DNA of 64,000 bases from the NCBI RefSeq assembly GCF_900172215.1, contig NZ_FWFP01000009.1, positions 1 through 64,000 of the forward strand, given 5' to 3'. Below, piece by piece: positions 1-8,110 of this stretch. The DNA comes from Ruegeria meonggei. Its GTDB lineage: Bacteria; Pseudomonadota; Alphaproteobacteria; Rhodobacterales; Rhodobacteraceae. Below the pieces are notes generated by a model. It did no database searches, was not told the origin of the DNA, and was given only the letters and a program-made list of their open reading frames with translations. Position 1 is the first letter of the stretch. Every line of letters begins with the position of its first letter. A program made the position numbers and the translations under genes.

Positions 1-20
1 AAACAGCCCGTTCGATCTAC

Positions 21-41
21 AAACAGTCCACTGGACTGTTT
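21..41. repeat. Perfect palindrome next to the tRNA scar
   Basis: Two 10-base arms, AAACAGTCCA and TGGACTGTTT, are perfect reverse complements around a single C. The palindrome lies 15 bases before the tRNA-derived sequence, at what looks like the edge of an inserted element. It could be a recombination arm site, a terminator-like hairpin or the tail of a gene that lies outside the window. There is no T-tract. Confidence 0.5.
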
Positions 42-55
42 GCTTCACGATCAAA

Positions 56-111
56 CCTCGTCAGGCTCATAACCTGAAGGTCAGAGGTTCAAATCCTACT
101 CCCGCAAACCA
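56..111 (+). other. 3' half of initiator tRNA-fMet (probable att-site scar)
   Basis: The sequence matches the anticodon arm (CTCATAA, anticodon CAT), variable loop, T-arm (GGTTCAAATCC) and a 3' end close to CCCGCAACCA of the alphaproteobacterial initiator tRNA. The 5' acceptor strand and D-arm are absent: upstream bases cannot pair with the 3' acceptor strand. The T-stem carries mismatches and an extra A precedes the terminal ACCA, so this is not a working tRNA. Integrases of islands and prophages often use tRNA 3' halves as attachment sites, so this is best read as the distal att copy left by an element lying to the left. That role is inferred. Confidence 0.7.
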
Positions 112-249
112 AAATAAAACACATCATATCAGTATGTTACGCACCGCCCCCGGCGGTGTTTCTATTTGTGCCAAACCAACTGGAAGCACTGTGGAAGCAA
201 ATGGACGCGAATTGGGAGTGTGGCCACGGCGGCGGTAACGGACAACCAT

Positions 250-684
250 ATGTGCCTGCTGGCCGTTGCGGCAATGATGTATTCGACAAATGTTGGGGCA
301 CAGACCCCACGGTATCTCGTGGTCGGCAATGACAGGGGTGGATATTTACATGACCGACTGTTGGAGCTTGAAAACCTGGAACGCAACGGTGTGCAGGTCC
401 GGATTCGAGGACGGGTGTGCTTTTCAACCTGTACGATGTTTCTCGGACTGCCAGGTACATGTGTGGACCCGGATACGATATTTGGATTTCACGGACCGTC
501 CCGCGGCGGGCGACGACTGCCTCAAAAAGACTTTGACTATTTCAGCCGGGTTATGGCTGACTACTACCCGGAACCCCTTAAATCATGGTTCATGGACAAA
601 GGGCGCAATCGGATCACAGGAGTCTACCGGATCAAAGGGTCGGAGATCATCCAAATGGGTGTACCAGCCTGCCAAACAGCCTGA
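250..684 (+). CDS. Secreted ClpP/crotonase-fold-like hypothetical protein
   Basis: This is a 144-residue protein when started at the ATG that opens a short hydrophobic leader ending near VGAQ; an in-frame start at 166 would put charged residues before it. The mature part contains a GGYLHDRLLELE segment and then RGRVCFSTCTMFLG and GFHGPS. This pattern resembles COG3904-type periplasmic proteins distantly related to ClpP/SppA, in which a Ser/Cys-rich turn precedes a buried helix. Whether it is catalytic is unknown. Base composition is less GC-rich than the window core, fitting an accessory edge beside the tRNA scar. Family assignment is tentative. Confidence 0.6.
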   Translation: MCLLAVAAMMYSTNVGAQTPRYLVVGNDRGGYLHDRLLELENLERNGVQVRIRGRVCFSTCTMFLGLPGTCVDPDTIFGFHGPSRGGRRLPQKDFDYFSRVMADYYPEPLKSWFMDKGRNRITGVYRIKGSEIIQMGVPACQTA

Positions 685-777
685 AGACAGGCTTGCCCGG
701 ACCAACCGTCACAGGTATCTCTCTGTGATCCATTTCGATAGCGACTTCGGGAAAATCACTCGGAAGGTCATTGCAGC

Positions 778-1509
778 GTGCTGCCATCTCTCCCTAACCT
801 CTTCGGACGCCGAGCTGTTTTTTCGACGCCTGCCCCGGATAATCCCATCTGTGTGATTGGGGACGTGCACGGTTGTATAGCTCAGCTTGAAATGCTGTTG
901 GTCCAAGTGCCAGAGGATCATCAAGTTATTCTGGTTGGTGATTGCGTTGATCGCGGCGAGCACAGCGCAGAGGTGCTCCGCTTGATCAGTGCGCGTCCGG
1001 AATTCACCTGTCTGAGGGGCAATCATGAGGAGATGCTGTTGCGGTTCCTCGAAAGCCCCGAGGCTTACGGACCGCGATGGCTGCGCTATGGTGGGCTGCA
1101 AACTCTGGCCTCATTTGGTGTGCGGAGTGCCAGGGCAGAGATGAGCAAATCAGAATTGCGAGGTTGCCGGGATGCTTTGCAGGACGCGATGGGGGACGTG
1201 CTGTGTCAATGGGTGCAGGGGCTGAAGACGTCCTGGTCTTCTGGCAATGTGCTGGTCACCCATGCGGGCGCGGATCCTAATTCAGATCCAGCCCAGCAAT
1301 CCGATACATCGTTGGTTTGGGGACACCCGTCTTTCCAAAAAGTCGATCGGCGCGATGGAGTTTGGGTGGTTTACGGGCATACCATCGTTGGTCAGGCAGG
1401 TGCCACAAGAGGGCGCATCGCGGTGGATACAGGTGCTTATGCGACAGGTGTGCTGAGTGCGGTATGTCTTGACGGAAACGAGCCAAGGTTTCTGACGGCA
1501 CGCCCGTGA
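778..1509 (+). CDS. PPP-family metallophosphoesterase (serine/threonine phosphatase-like)
   Basis: This 243-residue cytosolic protein carries the full calcineurin-type metal-binding signature: GDVHG at residues 28-32, GDCVDRG at 54-60 and GNHEE from 81. Later come THAG and YGH, which supply the remaining metal-ligand histidines. This matches lambda-phosphatase/PrpA-like protein phosphatases, which use two metal ions to hydrolyse phosphoesters. The natural substrate cannot be told from sequence. It lies upstream of manC, separated by a 215-base AT-rich gap, so it is probably a separate transcription unit. The start is the first ATG in frame; a later start is possible because the first 22 residues precede the domain. 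Confidence 0.85.
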   Translation: MLPSLPNLFGRRAVFSTPAPDNPICVIGDVHGCIAQLEMLLVQVPEDHQVILVGDCVDRGEHSAEVLRLISARPEFTCLRGNHEEMLLRFLESPEAYGPRWLRYGGLQTLASFGVRSARAEMSKSELRGCRDALQDAMGDVLCQWVQGLKTSWSSGNVLVTHAGADPNSDPAQQSDTSLVWGHPSFQKVDRRDGVWVVYGHTIVGQAGATRGRIAVDTGAYATGVLSAVCLDGNEPRFLTARP

Positions 1510-1724
1510 TTTTGGACTGTTTCCATTCTATCAAGCCCCAAGTTTCTGTTATTTAAGTATTTTTCACACCCTCGAGACGCATCATGCCCCGCACGAAAAA
1601 AACATTTATCCTGCTGAGGTAGCAGCAAAAAAGCTCTTTTTCTGGTTGATTTCAGTCTTGGACTTGTCACTGTAACTCACATTCAATAGGACCAAGTTAA
1701 AGTTGAACAGATTTCGAGCCCAAT

Positions 1725-3173
1725 ATGTTGATTACTCCAGTTCTCCTCTGCGGAGGTTCCGGTACGCGCCTTTGGCCTTTGTCCCGCAAAAGCTATCCCA
1801 AGCAATTCGTGCCATTGGTAGGGGAAGAAACTCTGTTTCAGGCATCCGCACGACGGCTGTCGGGCAAAACCGGAGATCTGAGTTTTGCCGCACCGGTTGT
1901 GCTGACCAACTCGGATTTTCGGTTCATCGTTGTGGAACAGCTTCAGGCTATTGGGATTGATCCGGGGACGATCATCATTGAACCCGAAGGGCGCAATACG
2001 GCTCCGGCCGTTCTGGCCGCTGCGCTGTGTGCGTATCACGAGGACAAGGATGCGGTTCTTTTGATTGCGCCGTCAGACCACGTTGTTCCAGATGCCGCTG
2101 CGTTTCAAGCAGCAGTAGCGCGTGGTCTGGACGCGGTTGCACAGGGGCAACTGGTGACGTTTGGGATCATGCCAACCCATGCTGAGACCGCCTATGGGTA
2201 TCTTGAGCTCGCAAATACGCCGGATGAAAACGGCTCGCCTGTTCCGCTAGAGCAATTTGTCGAAAAGCCAGACCTGCCCCGCGCGACCGAGATGCTGGCG
2301 GCCGGAACCTTTAAATGGAATGCGGGGATCTTCCTGTTCCGCGCCAGTGAAATCATCGCGGCCTTTAAGACACATGCGCCCGAACTGATTGAGCCGGTCA
2401 CCGCAGCGGTTGAAACCGCAACCGCGGACCTGGGATTCCTGCGCCTGAACCCCGAACCTTGGGGGCAGGCCGAGGATATCTCGATCGATTACGCCGTCAT
2501 GGAGAAAGCCACAAATCTGTCGGTGGTTCCGTTTGATGCCGCATGGTCAGACCTGGGCGGCTGGGATGCGGTCTGGCGCGAAAGTGAGCCGGACGCGCAG
2601 GGCGTGGTGACCAGCGGCGGCGCGACCGCAATTGACTGCCACAACACGCTCTTGCGGTCGGATAGCGACCAACTGGAAGTAGTTGGTATTGGTTTGGACA
2701 ACATCATTGCCGTTGCGATGAACGACGCGGTTCTGGTTGCCGATACATCGCGGGCCCAGGACGTTAAGAAAGCCGTTTCCGCATTGAAGGAAAAGGGCGC
2801 GGCTCAGGCGACGACTTTCCCCAAGGACCACCGCCCGTGGGGCTGGTTTGAAAGCCTTGTGGTCGGTGACAGGTTCCAGGTGAAACGGATTGTGGTTCAC
2901 CCCGGTGCGTCGCTGAGCTTGCAGAGCCATTTCCACCGGTCTGAACATTGGATCGTTGTTGAAGGCACCGCCAGTGTGACGATTGACGACACGCAGCAGT
3001 TGGTGACAGAAAATCAGTCGGTATACATCCCGCTGGGCGCGGTCCACCGGATGGAAAACCCGGGTAAGGTTCCAATGGTCCTGATCGAAGTGCAGACCGG
3101 TGCCTATGTCGGCGAAGATGATATCGTTCGCTATGAAGACATATATGCGCGGGGCCAGGGGGCAAAAGGCTAA
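1725..3173 (+). CDS. manC: Mannose-1-phosphate guanylyltransferase / mannose-6-phosphate isomerase
   Basis: This is a bifunctional type II enzyme of 482 residues, the normal family length. The N-terminal nucleotidyltransferase shows LCGGSGTRLWPLSR from about residue 7 followed by YPKQF, and a later FVEKPD. The C-terminal cupin phosphomannose isomerase carries QSHFHRSEHWIVVEGTA near residue 400. The enzyme turns fructose-6-P into mannose-6-P and makes GDP-mannose from mannose-1-P, feeding polysaccharide synthesis (AlgA/XanB/CpsB type). Five bases downstream begins a truncated mannosyltransferase-like gene, so this was probably the start of a polysaccharide operon that has since decayed. Confidence 0.95.
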   Translation: MLITPVLLCGGSGTRLWPLSRKSYPKQFVPLVGEETLFQASARRLSGKTGDLSFAAPVVLTNSDFRFIVVEQLQAIGIDPGTIIIEPEGRNTAPAVLAAALCAYHEDKDAVLLIAPSDHVVPDAAAFQAAVARGLDAVAQGQLVTFGIMPTHAETAYGYLELANTPDENGSPVPLEQFVEKPDLPRATEMLAAGTFKWNAGIFLFRASEIIAAFKTHAPELIEPVTAAVETATADLGFLRLNPEPWGQAEDISIDYAVMEKATNLSVVPFDAAWSDLGGWDAVWRESEPDAQGVVTSGGATAIDCHNTLLRSDSDQLEVVGIGLDNIIAVAMNDAVLVADTSRAQDVKKAVSALKEKGAAQATTFPKDHRPWGWFESLVVGDRFQVKRIVVHPGASLSLQSHFHRSEHWIVVEGTASVTIDDTQQLVTENQSVYIPLGAVHRMENPGKVPMVLIEVQTGAYVGEDDIVRYEDIYARGQGAKG

Positions 3174-3178
3174 GCGTC

Positions 3179-3504
3179 GTGAAGGTCGCAATCGTTCACT
3201 ATTGGTTGGTGGGCATGCGCGGTGGAGAAAAGGTGCTTGAGGCCTTTCTGGATATTTATCCGGATGCTGTGATTGTCACCCATGTCTACGACCCCGGAAG
3301 TGTAAGTGACAAAATCCGGCAACACGAGGTGCGGCAAACCTTTATAGGTCGTCTGCCTGGTGCCAAGTCGCACTATAAGAAGTATCTGCCATTGATGCCG
3401 ATGGTGGAACTCGCGGGTTTTCACAGGGTTGTTGTGTCTTAAGGCTTGCTCAAAAAGCGGCTGAGGCCCTCTTGGACGCCATCGCCGTGGATCAAAAAAT
3501 TTGA
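3179..3504 (+). pseudogene. Remnant of a family 4 glycosyltransferase (mannosyltransferase-like)
   Basis: An 87-residue reading frame begins MKVAIVHYWLVGMRGGEKVL and runs to FIGRLPGA and KKYLPLMP, the N-terminus of WbaZ-like GT4 mannosyltransferases that normally have roughly 380 residues. It stops at 3442, before any sugar-nucleotide-binding region. In another frame the following bases (about 3437-3504) read LAQKAAEALLDAIAVDQKI and then a stop, which could be the original C-terminus; this would mean a large internal deletion. The gene lies directly behind manC, which makes GDP-mannose, so the lost function was probably mannose transfer to an exopolysaccharide. Confidence 0.75.
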
Positions 3505-3550
3505 CTAAATAGTAAAAAAATGCTCGCATCCTGCAAAACAGGAGAGAGTG

Positions 3551-4540
3551 ATGACCCAAAACAGATTAACACGTCGAGTGCTGCTGGCTGCGGTTGCTGC
3601 CGCCTCAACACTATACTCCGCCGGGCTGGCTGCTGCCGAAACGGTCAAAGTTGCTGCGATTTACACATTGCCGGTGGAACAGCAATGGATCAGCCGCATC
3701 CATTTGGCGCTGAACACTGCGGCCGAACGCGGAGACATCGAATATGTGTTCTCGGAAAACGTGGCCAACACGGATTATGAACGGGTGATGCGCGAATATG
3801 CCGAACAAGGCGCGCAGTTGGTCGTAGGTGAGGTTTTTGGTCTAGAGCGCGCCGCGCGCAAAGTGGCGAAAGACTATCCCGACACCGCCTTTCTGATGGG
3901 CTCGTCCTTTGGTCCGGTCGGACCCAATTTCTCGGTTTTTGACAACTGGATTCATGAACCGTCCTACCTGACCGGCATGGTGGCTGGTGCAGCCACCGAA
4001 TCCAACGTGATTGGCATGGTCGGTGGCTATGCGATCCCTGAAGTGAACCGGTTGATGAACGCGTTCATGGAAGGTGCGCGCGAAGTGAACCCGGATGTCA
4101 CCTTTCTGGTGACCTTCATCGACAGCTGGTACGACCCGCCAAAGGCCAAGGAAAGCGCCATCGCGATGATGGATGCGGGTGCGGACATTATGTATGCCGA
4201 ACGCTTTGGCGTCTCGGACGCGGCGGTTGAGCGTGGTGTGAAGGCCGTGGGCAACGTGATCGACACGTCCGGCGATTACCCAGGCACTATCATGGCCTCG
4301 GCCCTTTGGCATATGGAGCCTACGATCGACAAGGCCATCTCGAACGTGGCCGACGGATCGTTTGAGGCGTCTGATTACGGCCAGTACAGTTTTATGGGCT
4401 ATGGCGGTGGATCGATGGTTCTGGACGAAGCGTTGGTTCCGGCCGAGGTTCTTGAGGCGGTCAATGCCCGGCAAACCGAAATCCTTGAAGGTCTGTACCG
4501 GGTTAACGTAAATGACGACCGCCCGGTCTCGGACAATTGA
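3551..4540 (+). CDS. BMP/PnrA-family ABC transporter substrate-binding protein
   Basis: This 329-residue periplasmic protein has a twin-arginine-like leader (RLTRRVLLAAVAAAS, then an AAA site). The mature protein contains the BMP family pattern: NTDYERVMREYAEQGAQLVVGE, then GMVGG and a C-terminal EALVPAEVLEAVNARQ. BMP proteins related to PnrA bind nucleosides or purine bases for import. An in-frame GTG lies at 3548, but the ATG at 3551 is better spaced from the GGAGAG upstream. It is the first gene of a five-gene unit (binding protein, ATPase, two permeases, deaminase), which points to nucleobase or nucleoside import coupled to deamination. Confidence 0.9.
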   Translation: MTQNRLTRRVLLAAVAAASTLYSAGLAAAETVKVAAIYTLPVEQQWISRIHLALNTAAERGDIEYVFSENVANTDYERVMREYAEQGAQLVVGEVFGLERAARKVAKDYPDTAFLMGSSFGPVGPNFSVFDNWIHEPSYLTGMVAGAATESNVIGMVGGYAIPEVNRLMNAFMEGAREVNPDVTFLVTFIDSWYDPPKAKESAIAMMDAGADIMYAERFGVSDAAVERGVKAVGNVIDTSGDYPGTIMASALWHMEPTIDKAISNVADGSFEASDYGQYSFMGYGGGSMVLDEALVPAEVLEAVNARQTEILEGLYRVNVNDDRPVSDN

Positions 4541-4548
4541 TTGCAATC

Positions 4549-4570
4549 GGGCCGGCTCTTGTGCCGGCCC
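4549..4570 (+). promoter_or_regulatory. Intercistronic hairpin between binding protein and ATPase genes
   Basis: A perfect 8-bp stem (GGGCCGGC / GCCGGCCC) with a 6-base loop sits nine bases after the binding-protein stop and ten bases before the ATPase start. It lacks a T-tract, so it is more likely an mRNA-stabilising or attenuating structure than a full terminator. Such hairpins commonly let the binding protein be made in excess of the membrane components. Confidence 0.6.
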
Positions 4571-4579
4571 GCCATTTCC

Positions 4580-6097
4580 ATGACTGATTCCATAGTTCTC
4601 AAGCTCAATGGGCTGAGCAAGCGTTTCGGCTCGGTCGTAGCCAATGACGACGTCAGCCTGACCCTGAACCGGGGTGAGGTGCTGGCGCTGCTAGGCGAAA
4701 ACGGCGCGGGCAAGACTACGCTGATGAATATGCTATTTGGGCACTACCTGCCCGATGCGGGCACCATCGAGGTGGCGGATGAGACTGGCGTGCTGCAACC
4801 GCTGCCGCTGGGCCAGCCGCAAGTGGCGCTGGGTGCGGGCGTTGGCATGGTGCACCAGCATTTTACGCTGGCCGAGAATATTTCGGCCCTAGACAATATC
4901 ACGTTGGGGTCGGAACCTTTGTTTGCGCTGCGCCGGAACCGGCGTGAGGCCCGCAAGAAGATCGAGGCGATCATAGCCCAAAGCGGATTGAACGCGCCGC
5001 TGGATACACCTGTTGGGCGGTTGTCTGTTGGTGAACGTCAGCGGGTTGAGATTCTCAAGGCGCTGTATCGGCGGGCTCGTATTCTGGTGCTGGACGAACC
5101 CACGGCGGTGCTGACCCCGCAAGAGGCTGACACGCTGTTCGAGAACATTCGGATGATGACGAATGAAGGGCTGTCGGTCATCTTCATCAGCCACAAACTG
5201 CGTGAGGTCCTGGCCTTTTCCGACCGCATCGCAGTGCTGCGCCATGGGCACCTTGTCGGTGAAATGGCGACATCTGAGGCGGACGAAACATCCATAGCGC
5301 GGATGATGGTTGGTGCGGAAACGCCCGAACTTGCGAGCACCAGAATCGCGCCGGGCTCACCGGTTCTGACCCTGTCTGGGGTCTCGGTCTCGGGTCGGTC
5401 CAAACGGGATACGCTGAGCGCGGTTGATCTGACCGTTCACGCGCATGAAATTCTGGGGATCGCCGGGGTTTCGGGCAACGGGCAGAGCGGGCTGGCCAAC
5501 GTGATCTCGGGGTTGGCGCAAGCAGAACAGGGTCTGATTAGGGTAAATGAGGTGGAAATTGACGCGCCAACCCCAGCCGCGATGGTGCGCGCAGGTGTGG
5601 GTCGTATTCCCGAAGATCGTCACCACGAAGGTATTGTCGGCGCGATGAGCGTGGCCGAAAACATGGTTATCGAATATCTGGATGACCCGGGCGTGCAATC
5701 GCGCGGTCTGTTGCGGCATGAGGCGATTCAGTCCAACGCCGAACGTCTGGCCAAAGCCTATGATGTCCGCGGCCCGGGTGTGGACGCCCCGGCACGGCTG
5801 CTGTCGGGTGGTAATATTCAGAAACTCATTCTGGCGCGCGTATTCGACCGCGCCCCCCGTCTGATTCTGGCCAATCAACCAACACGCGGGCTGGACATGG
5901 GCGCGGCGGCCGAGGTCGGGCGACGCTTGCTTGAGGCACGCGAACGCGGGGCTGGTGTTGTGTTGATCTCGGAAGATCTGGACGAGATTCTGGGCCTTGC
6001 CGACCGGATCGTCGTGATCCGCGACGGAGAACTGCACGAAGCCCCTGGCCGCGATCGGGAACAGATCGGACTGATGATGGCAGGAGAACCGGCATGA
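4580..6097 (+). CDS. ABC transporter ATP-binding protein, tandem NBD (BMP-type nucleobase importer)
   Basis: This 505-residue protein holds two nucleotide-binding domains. The first has Walker A GENGAGKTT near residue 40, signature LSVGERQRVE and Walker B ILVLDEPTAVL. The second has a degenerate Walker A (GVSGNGQSG), signature LSGGNIQKLILAR and LILANQPTRGLD, as is usual in the sugar/nucleoside (Rbs/NupA-like) class. It powers the transporter formed with the two permeases that follow. The start at 4580 was chosen because an upstream in-frame start at 4541 would translate the intercistronic hairpin. Its stop overlaps the next start as ATGA. Confidence 0.93.
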   Translation: MTDSIVLKLNGLSKRFGSVVANDDVSLTLNRGEVLALLGENGAGKTTLMNMLFGHYLPDAGTIEVADETGVLQPLPLGQPQVALGAGVGMVHQHFTLAENISALDNITLGSEPLFALRRNRREARKKIEAIIAQSGLNAPLDTPVGRLSVGERQRVEILKALYRRARILVLDEPTAVLTPQEADTLFENIRMMTNEGLSVIFISHKLREVLAFSDRIAVLRHGHLVGEMATSEADETSIARMMVGAETPELASTRIAPGSPVLTLSGVSVSGRSKRDTLSAVDLTVHAHEILGIAGVSGNGQSGLANVISGLAQAEQGLIRVNEVEIDAPTPAAMVRAGVGRIPEDRHHEGIVGAMSVAENMVIEYLDDPGVQSRGLLRHEAIQSNAERLAKAYDVRGPGVDAPARLLSGGNIQKLILARVFDRAPRLILANQPTRGLDMGAAAEVGRRLLEARERGAGVVLISEDLDEILGLADRIVVIRDGELHEAPGRDREQIGLMMAGEPA

Positions 6098-7167
6098 TCC
6101 GTATTGAACCGCGCGAGACGCAATCGCGGACCTTCACGCTGGGTGTTCCGATCCTGTCAGCGGTGATAGCGCTGGCCTTGGCCGCCATCCCGTTGCTGGC
6201 CGCCGGGGCCAACCCAATCGTGGCTTATGCCGAGATGTTTCGCGGTGTGTTTGGGTCTGTTTTTGCGTTTTCCGAAGTGTTGACCCGTGCCACGCCGCTG
6301 ATCTTTACCGGTTTGGCTGCCGCTTTGGCGTTCCGGGCAAAGCTGTGGAATATCGGGGCAGAGGGGCAGCTATATTTGGGGGCAATGGCTGCCGTGGCCA
6401 TCGGGTCCGGGGTGCTGGATGTGCCCGGTATTCTCCTGTTGCCGATGATCGTGATTCTGGGCGCGGCTGCTGGCGCTGCGGGGATGGTCGCCCCTACCTA
6501 TCTGAAAACGCGGTTCGGCGCGGATGAGGTTGTCACCACGCTACTGCTGAACTTTATCATTCTGATCTTTGTGCAGATGATGCTGGAAGGGCCTTTGCAG
6601 GACCCGATGAGCTTGGGCTGGCCACAATCGGCGCCGGTTCTGGATCAAGGCATGCTGCCCCCGTTGATGGAACGGCTGCGGGTGCATTCCGGGCTGATTT
6701 TGGCTCTGATACTGGCCGGATTGGCTCAGTTTATGCTGGCGCGCTCGGTCTGGGGGTTTCGGTTGCGGGCGGTAGGTGAAAACGCCGCTGCCGCGCGCCA
6801 TGCCGGGATCAACGTGAAGCGATCCTTGTTTGGCGTCGCCATCCTTTCGGGTGGTTTGGCCGGTCTGGCTGGGGTCAGCGAAGTGGCGGGACTCAAAGGC
6901 TATTTGACCGCCGATCTGTCGCCCGGATTTGGCTATACCGGCATCGTTGTGGCCATGCTGGCGGGCTTGTCACCTGCGGGCGTAGTGATTGCCGCGCTGT
7001 TCATCGCTTCGGTCTTTGTGGGCGCGGACAGCATGAGCCGCGCCATGGGCGTGTCGTCCTTTCTGGCCGATCTGGTGGTTTCAATGTCTTTGCTTTGCGT
7101 GCTGGTCGGCGGCTTTGTCGCCCGTTACCGGATCGTTCGGTCCAGTACCGCGAGGGCCGCCTCATGA
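6094..7167 (+). CDS. ABC transporter permease 1 (BMP-type nucleobase/nucleoside importer)
   Basis: This 357-residue inner-membrane protein has about nine hydrophobic segments. It contains the family hallmarks LWNIGAEGQLYLGA and FGADEVVTTLLLNFI, and RLRAVGENAAAARHAGIN as the coupling-helix region that contacts the ATPase. It belongs to the BPD_transp_2 permeases (NupB/BmpB type). It overlaps the ATPase gene by four bases at the front and the second permease by four at the back, so the three are translationally coupled and made in matched amounts. Confidence 0.92.
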   Translation: MIRIEPRETQSRTFTLGVPILSAVIALALAAIPLLAAGANPIVAYAEMFRGVFGSVFAFSEVLTRATPLIFTGLAAALAFRAKLWNIGAEGQLYLGAMAAVAIGSGVLDVPGILLLPMIVILGAAAGAAGMVAPTYLKTRFGADEVVTTLLLNFIILIFVQMMLEGPLQDPMSLGWPQSAPVLDQGMLPPLMERLRVHSGLILALILAGLAQFMLARSVWGFRLRAVGENAAAARHAGINVKRSLFGVAILSGGLAGLAGVSEVAGLKGYLTADLSPGFGYTGIVVAMLAGLSPAGVVIAALFIASVFVGADSMSRAMGVSSFLADLVVSMSLLCVLVGGFVARYRIVRSSTARAAS

Positions 7168-8108
7168 TGGACATACTCAACATCCTGTTGTCCGAGAGTT
7201 TCTGGGCTGCGTCCCTGCGTATCGCCACGCCACTGATCTTTGGCGTGCTGGGCGCGTTGATCTGCGAGCGGGCGGGCGTGTTGAACCTGGGGATCGAGGG
7301 GATCTTTGTCGTTGGCGCCATGTGCGGCTGGATGGCGGTCTGGCTGGGCGCTGGGCTGTGGGGTGGCGTGTTGGTGGCGGCACTTGCGGGTGCGTTTTTC
7401 GGCCTGTTACATGCGATCCTGACCGTGCCGCTGGGCCTGTCGCAGCACGTCTCGGGGCTGGGGATCACGCTGTTTGCAACCTCGGTCAGCTATTTCACCT
7501 ATCGCACGGCGTTGCCGAACGTATCCTCGCCGCCGCGGATCGAGCCGTTTCAGCCGTTGGACCTGCCGATCCTGTCAGATTTGCCATTTTTAGGGTCTGT
7601 TTTGTTCCAGCAAACCGCATTGACCTGGCTGGCCCTGCTGCTGGTCGCGGTGGTGTGGTATGTGATGAACCGCACCGCGCTGGGCGTGGCGATAAAGGCT
7701 GTAGGGGACAACCCCGACAGCGTCGATGCCCAAGGATTGTCGGTCTATGCGCTGCGGATGGGCGCGATCACCGTGGGATCAGCGCTGATGGCGCTGGGCG
7801 GGGCATTCCTGACCATGAGCGCCTTTGATGCGTTTTTCTTCGGCATGGTCAACGGGCGTGGCTGGGTCTGTATTGCGCTGGTGATCTTTGCCAGCTGGCG
7901 GCCGGGCAAGGCCTTGCTGGGTGCGTTGCTGTTTGGGGCCTTCGATGCCCTGCAAGTGCGTCTACAGACCGAGATCGGTGCGCTGGTGCCAGGGCAGGTG
8001 TTCCTGATGGCGCCCTATATCCTGTCGATCATCGCCCTTGTGATTGCGGCGCGCTCGGCAGACTATCCGCGTGCATTGCTCACCCCTTGGTTCAAAGGCC
8101 AACGCTAA
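7164..8108 (+). CDS. ABC transporter permease 2 (BMP-type nucleobase/nucleoside importer)
   Basis: This 314-residue inner-membrane protein pairs with the preceding permease. It shows RAGVLNLGIEGIFVVGA early on and AIKAVGDNPDSVDAQGL in the coupling region, both typical of the second permease in PnrA/BMP nucleoside systems. About eight to nine hydrophobic stretches are visible. The ATG at 7164 overlaps the previous stop (ATGA), which makes it a better start than the in-frame codon at 7095 inside the upstream gene. The deaminase gene follows after two bases. Confidence 0.92.
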   Translation: MMDILNILLSESFWAASLRIATPLIFGVLGALICERAGVLNLGIEGIFVVGAMCGWMAVWLGAGLWGGVLVAALAGAFFGLLHAILTVPLGLSQHVSGLGITLFATSVSYFTYRTALPNVSSPPRIEPFQPLDLPILSDLPFLGSVLFQQTALTWLALLLVAVVWYVMNRTALGVAIKAVGDNPDSVDAQGLSVYALRMGAITVGSALMALGGAFLTMSAFDAFFFGMVNGRGWVCIALVIFASWRPGKALLGALLFGAFDALQVRLQTEIGALVPGQVFLMAPYILSIIALVIAARSADYPRALLTPWFKGQR

Positions 8109-8110
8109 TC

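Noticed and set aside
1-111. A complete tRNA-Met gene
   Set aside because: No upstream segment can pair with the 3' acceptor strand, no D-arm is present, and the T-stem has mismatches. It is a 3' half only.
290-856. A 188-codon frame overlapping the secreted ClpP-like protein and the phosphatase start
   Set aside because: It has no family features, no leader and no plausible ribosome-binding site, and it conflicts with two better supported genes.
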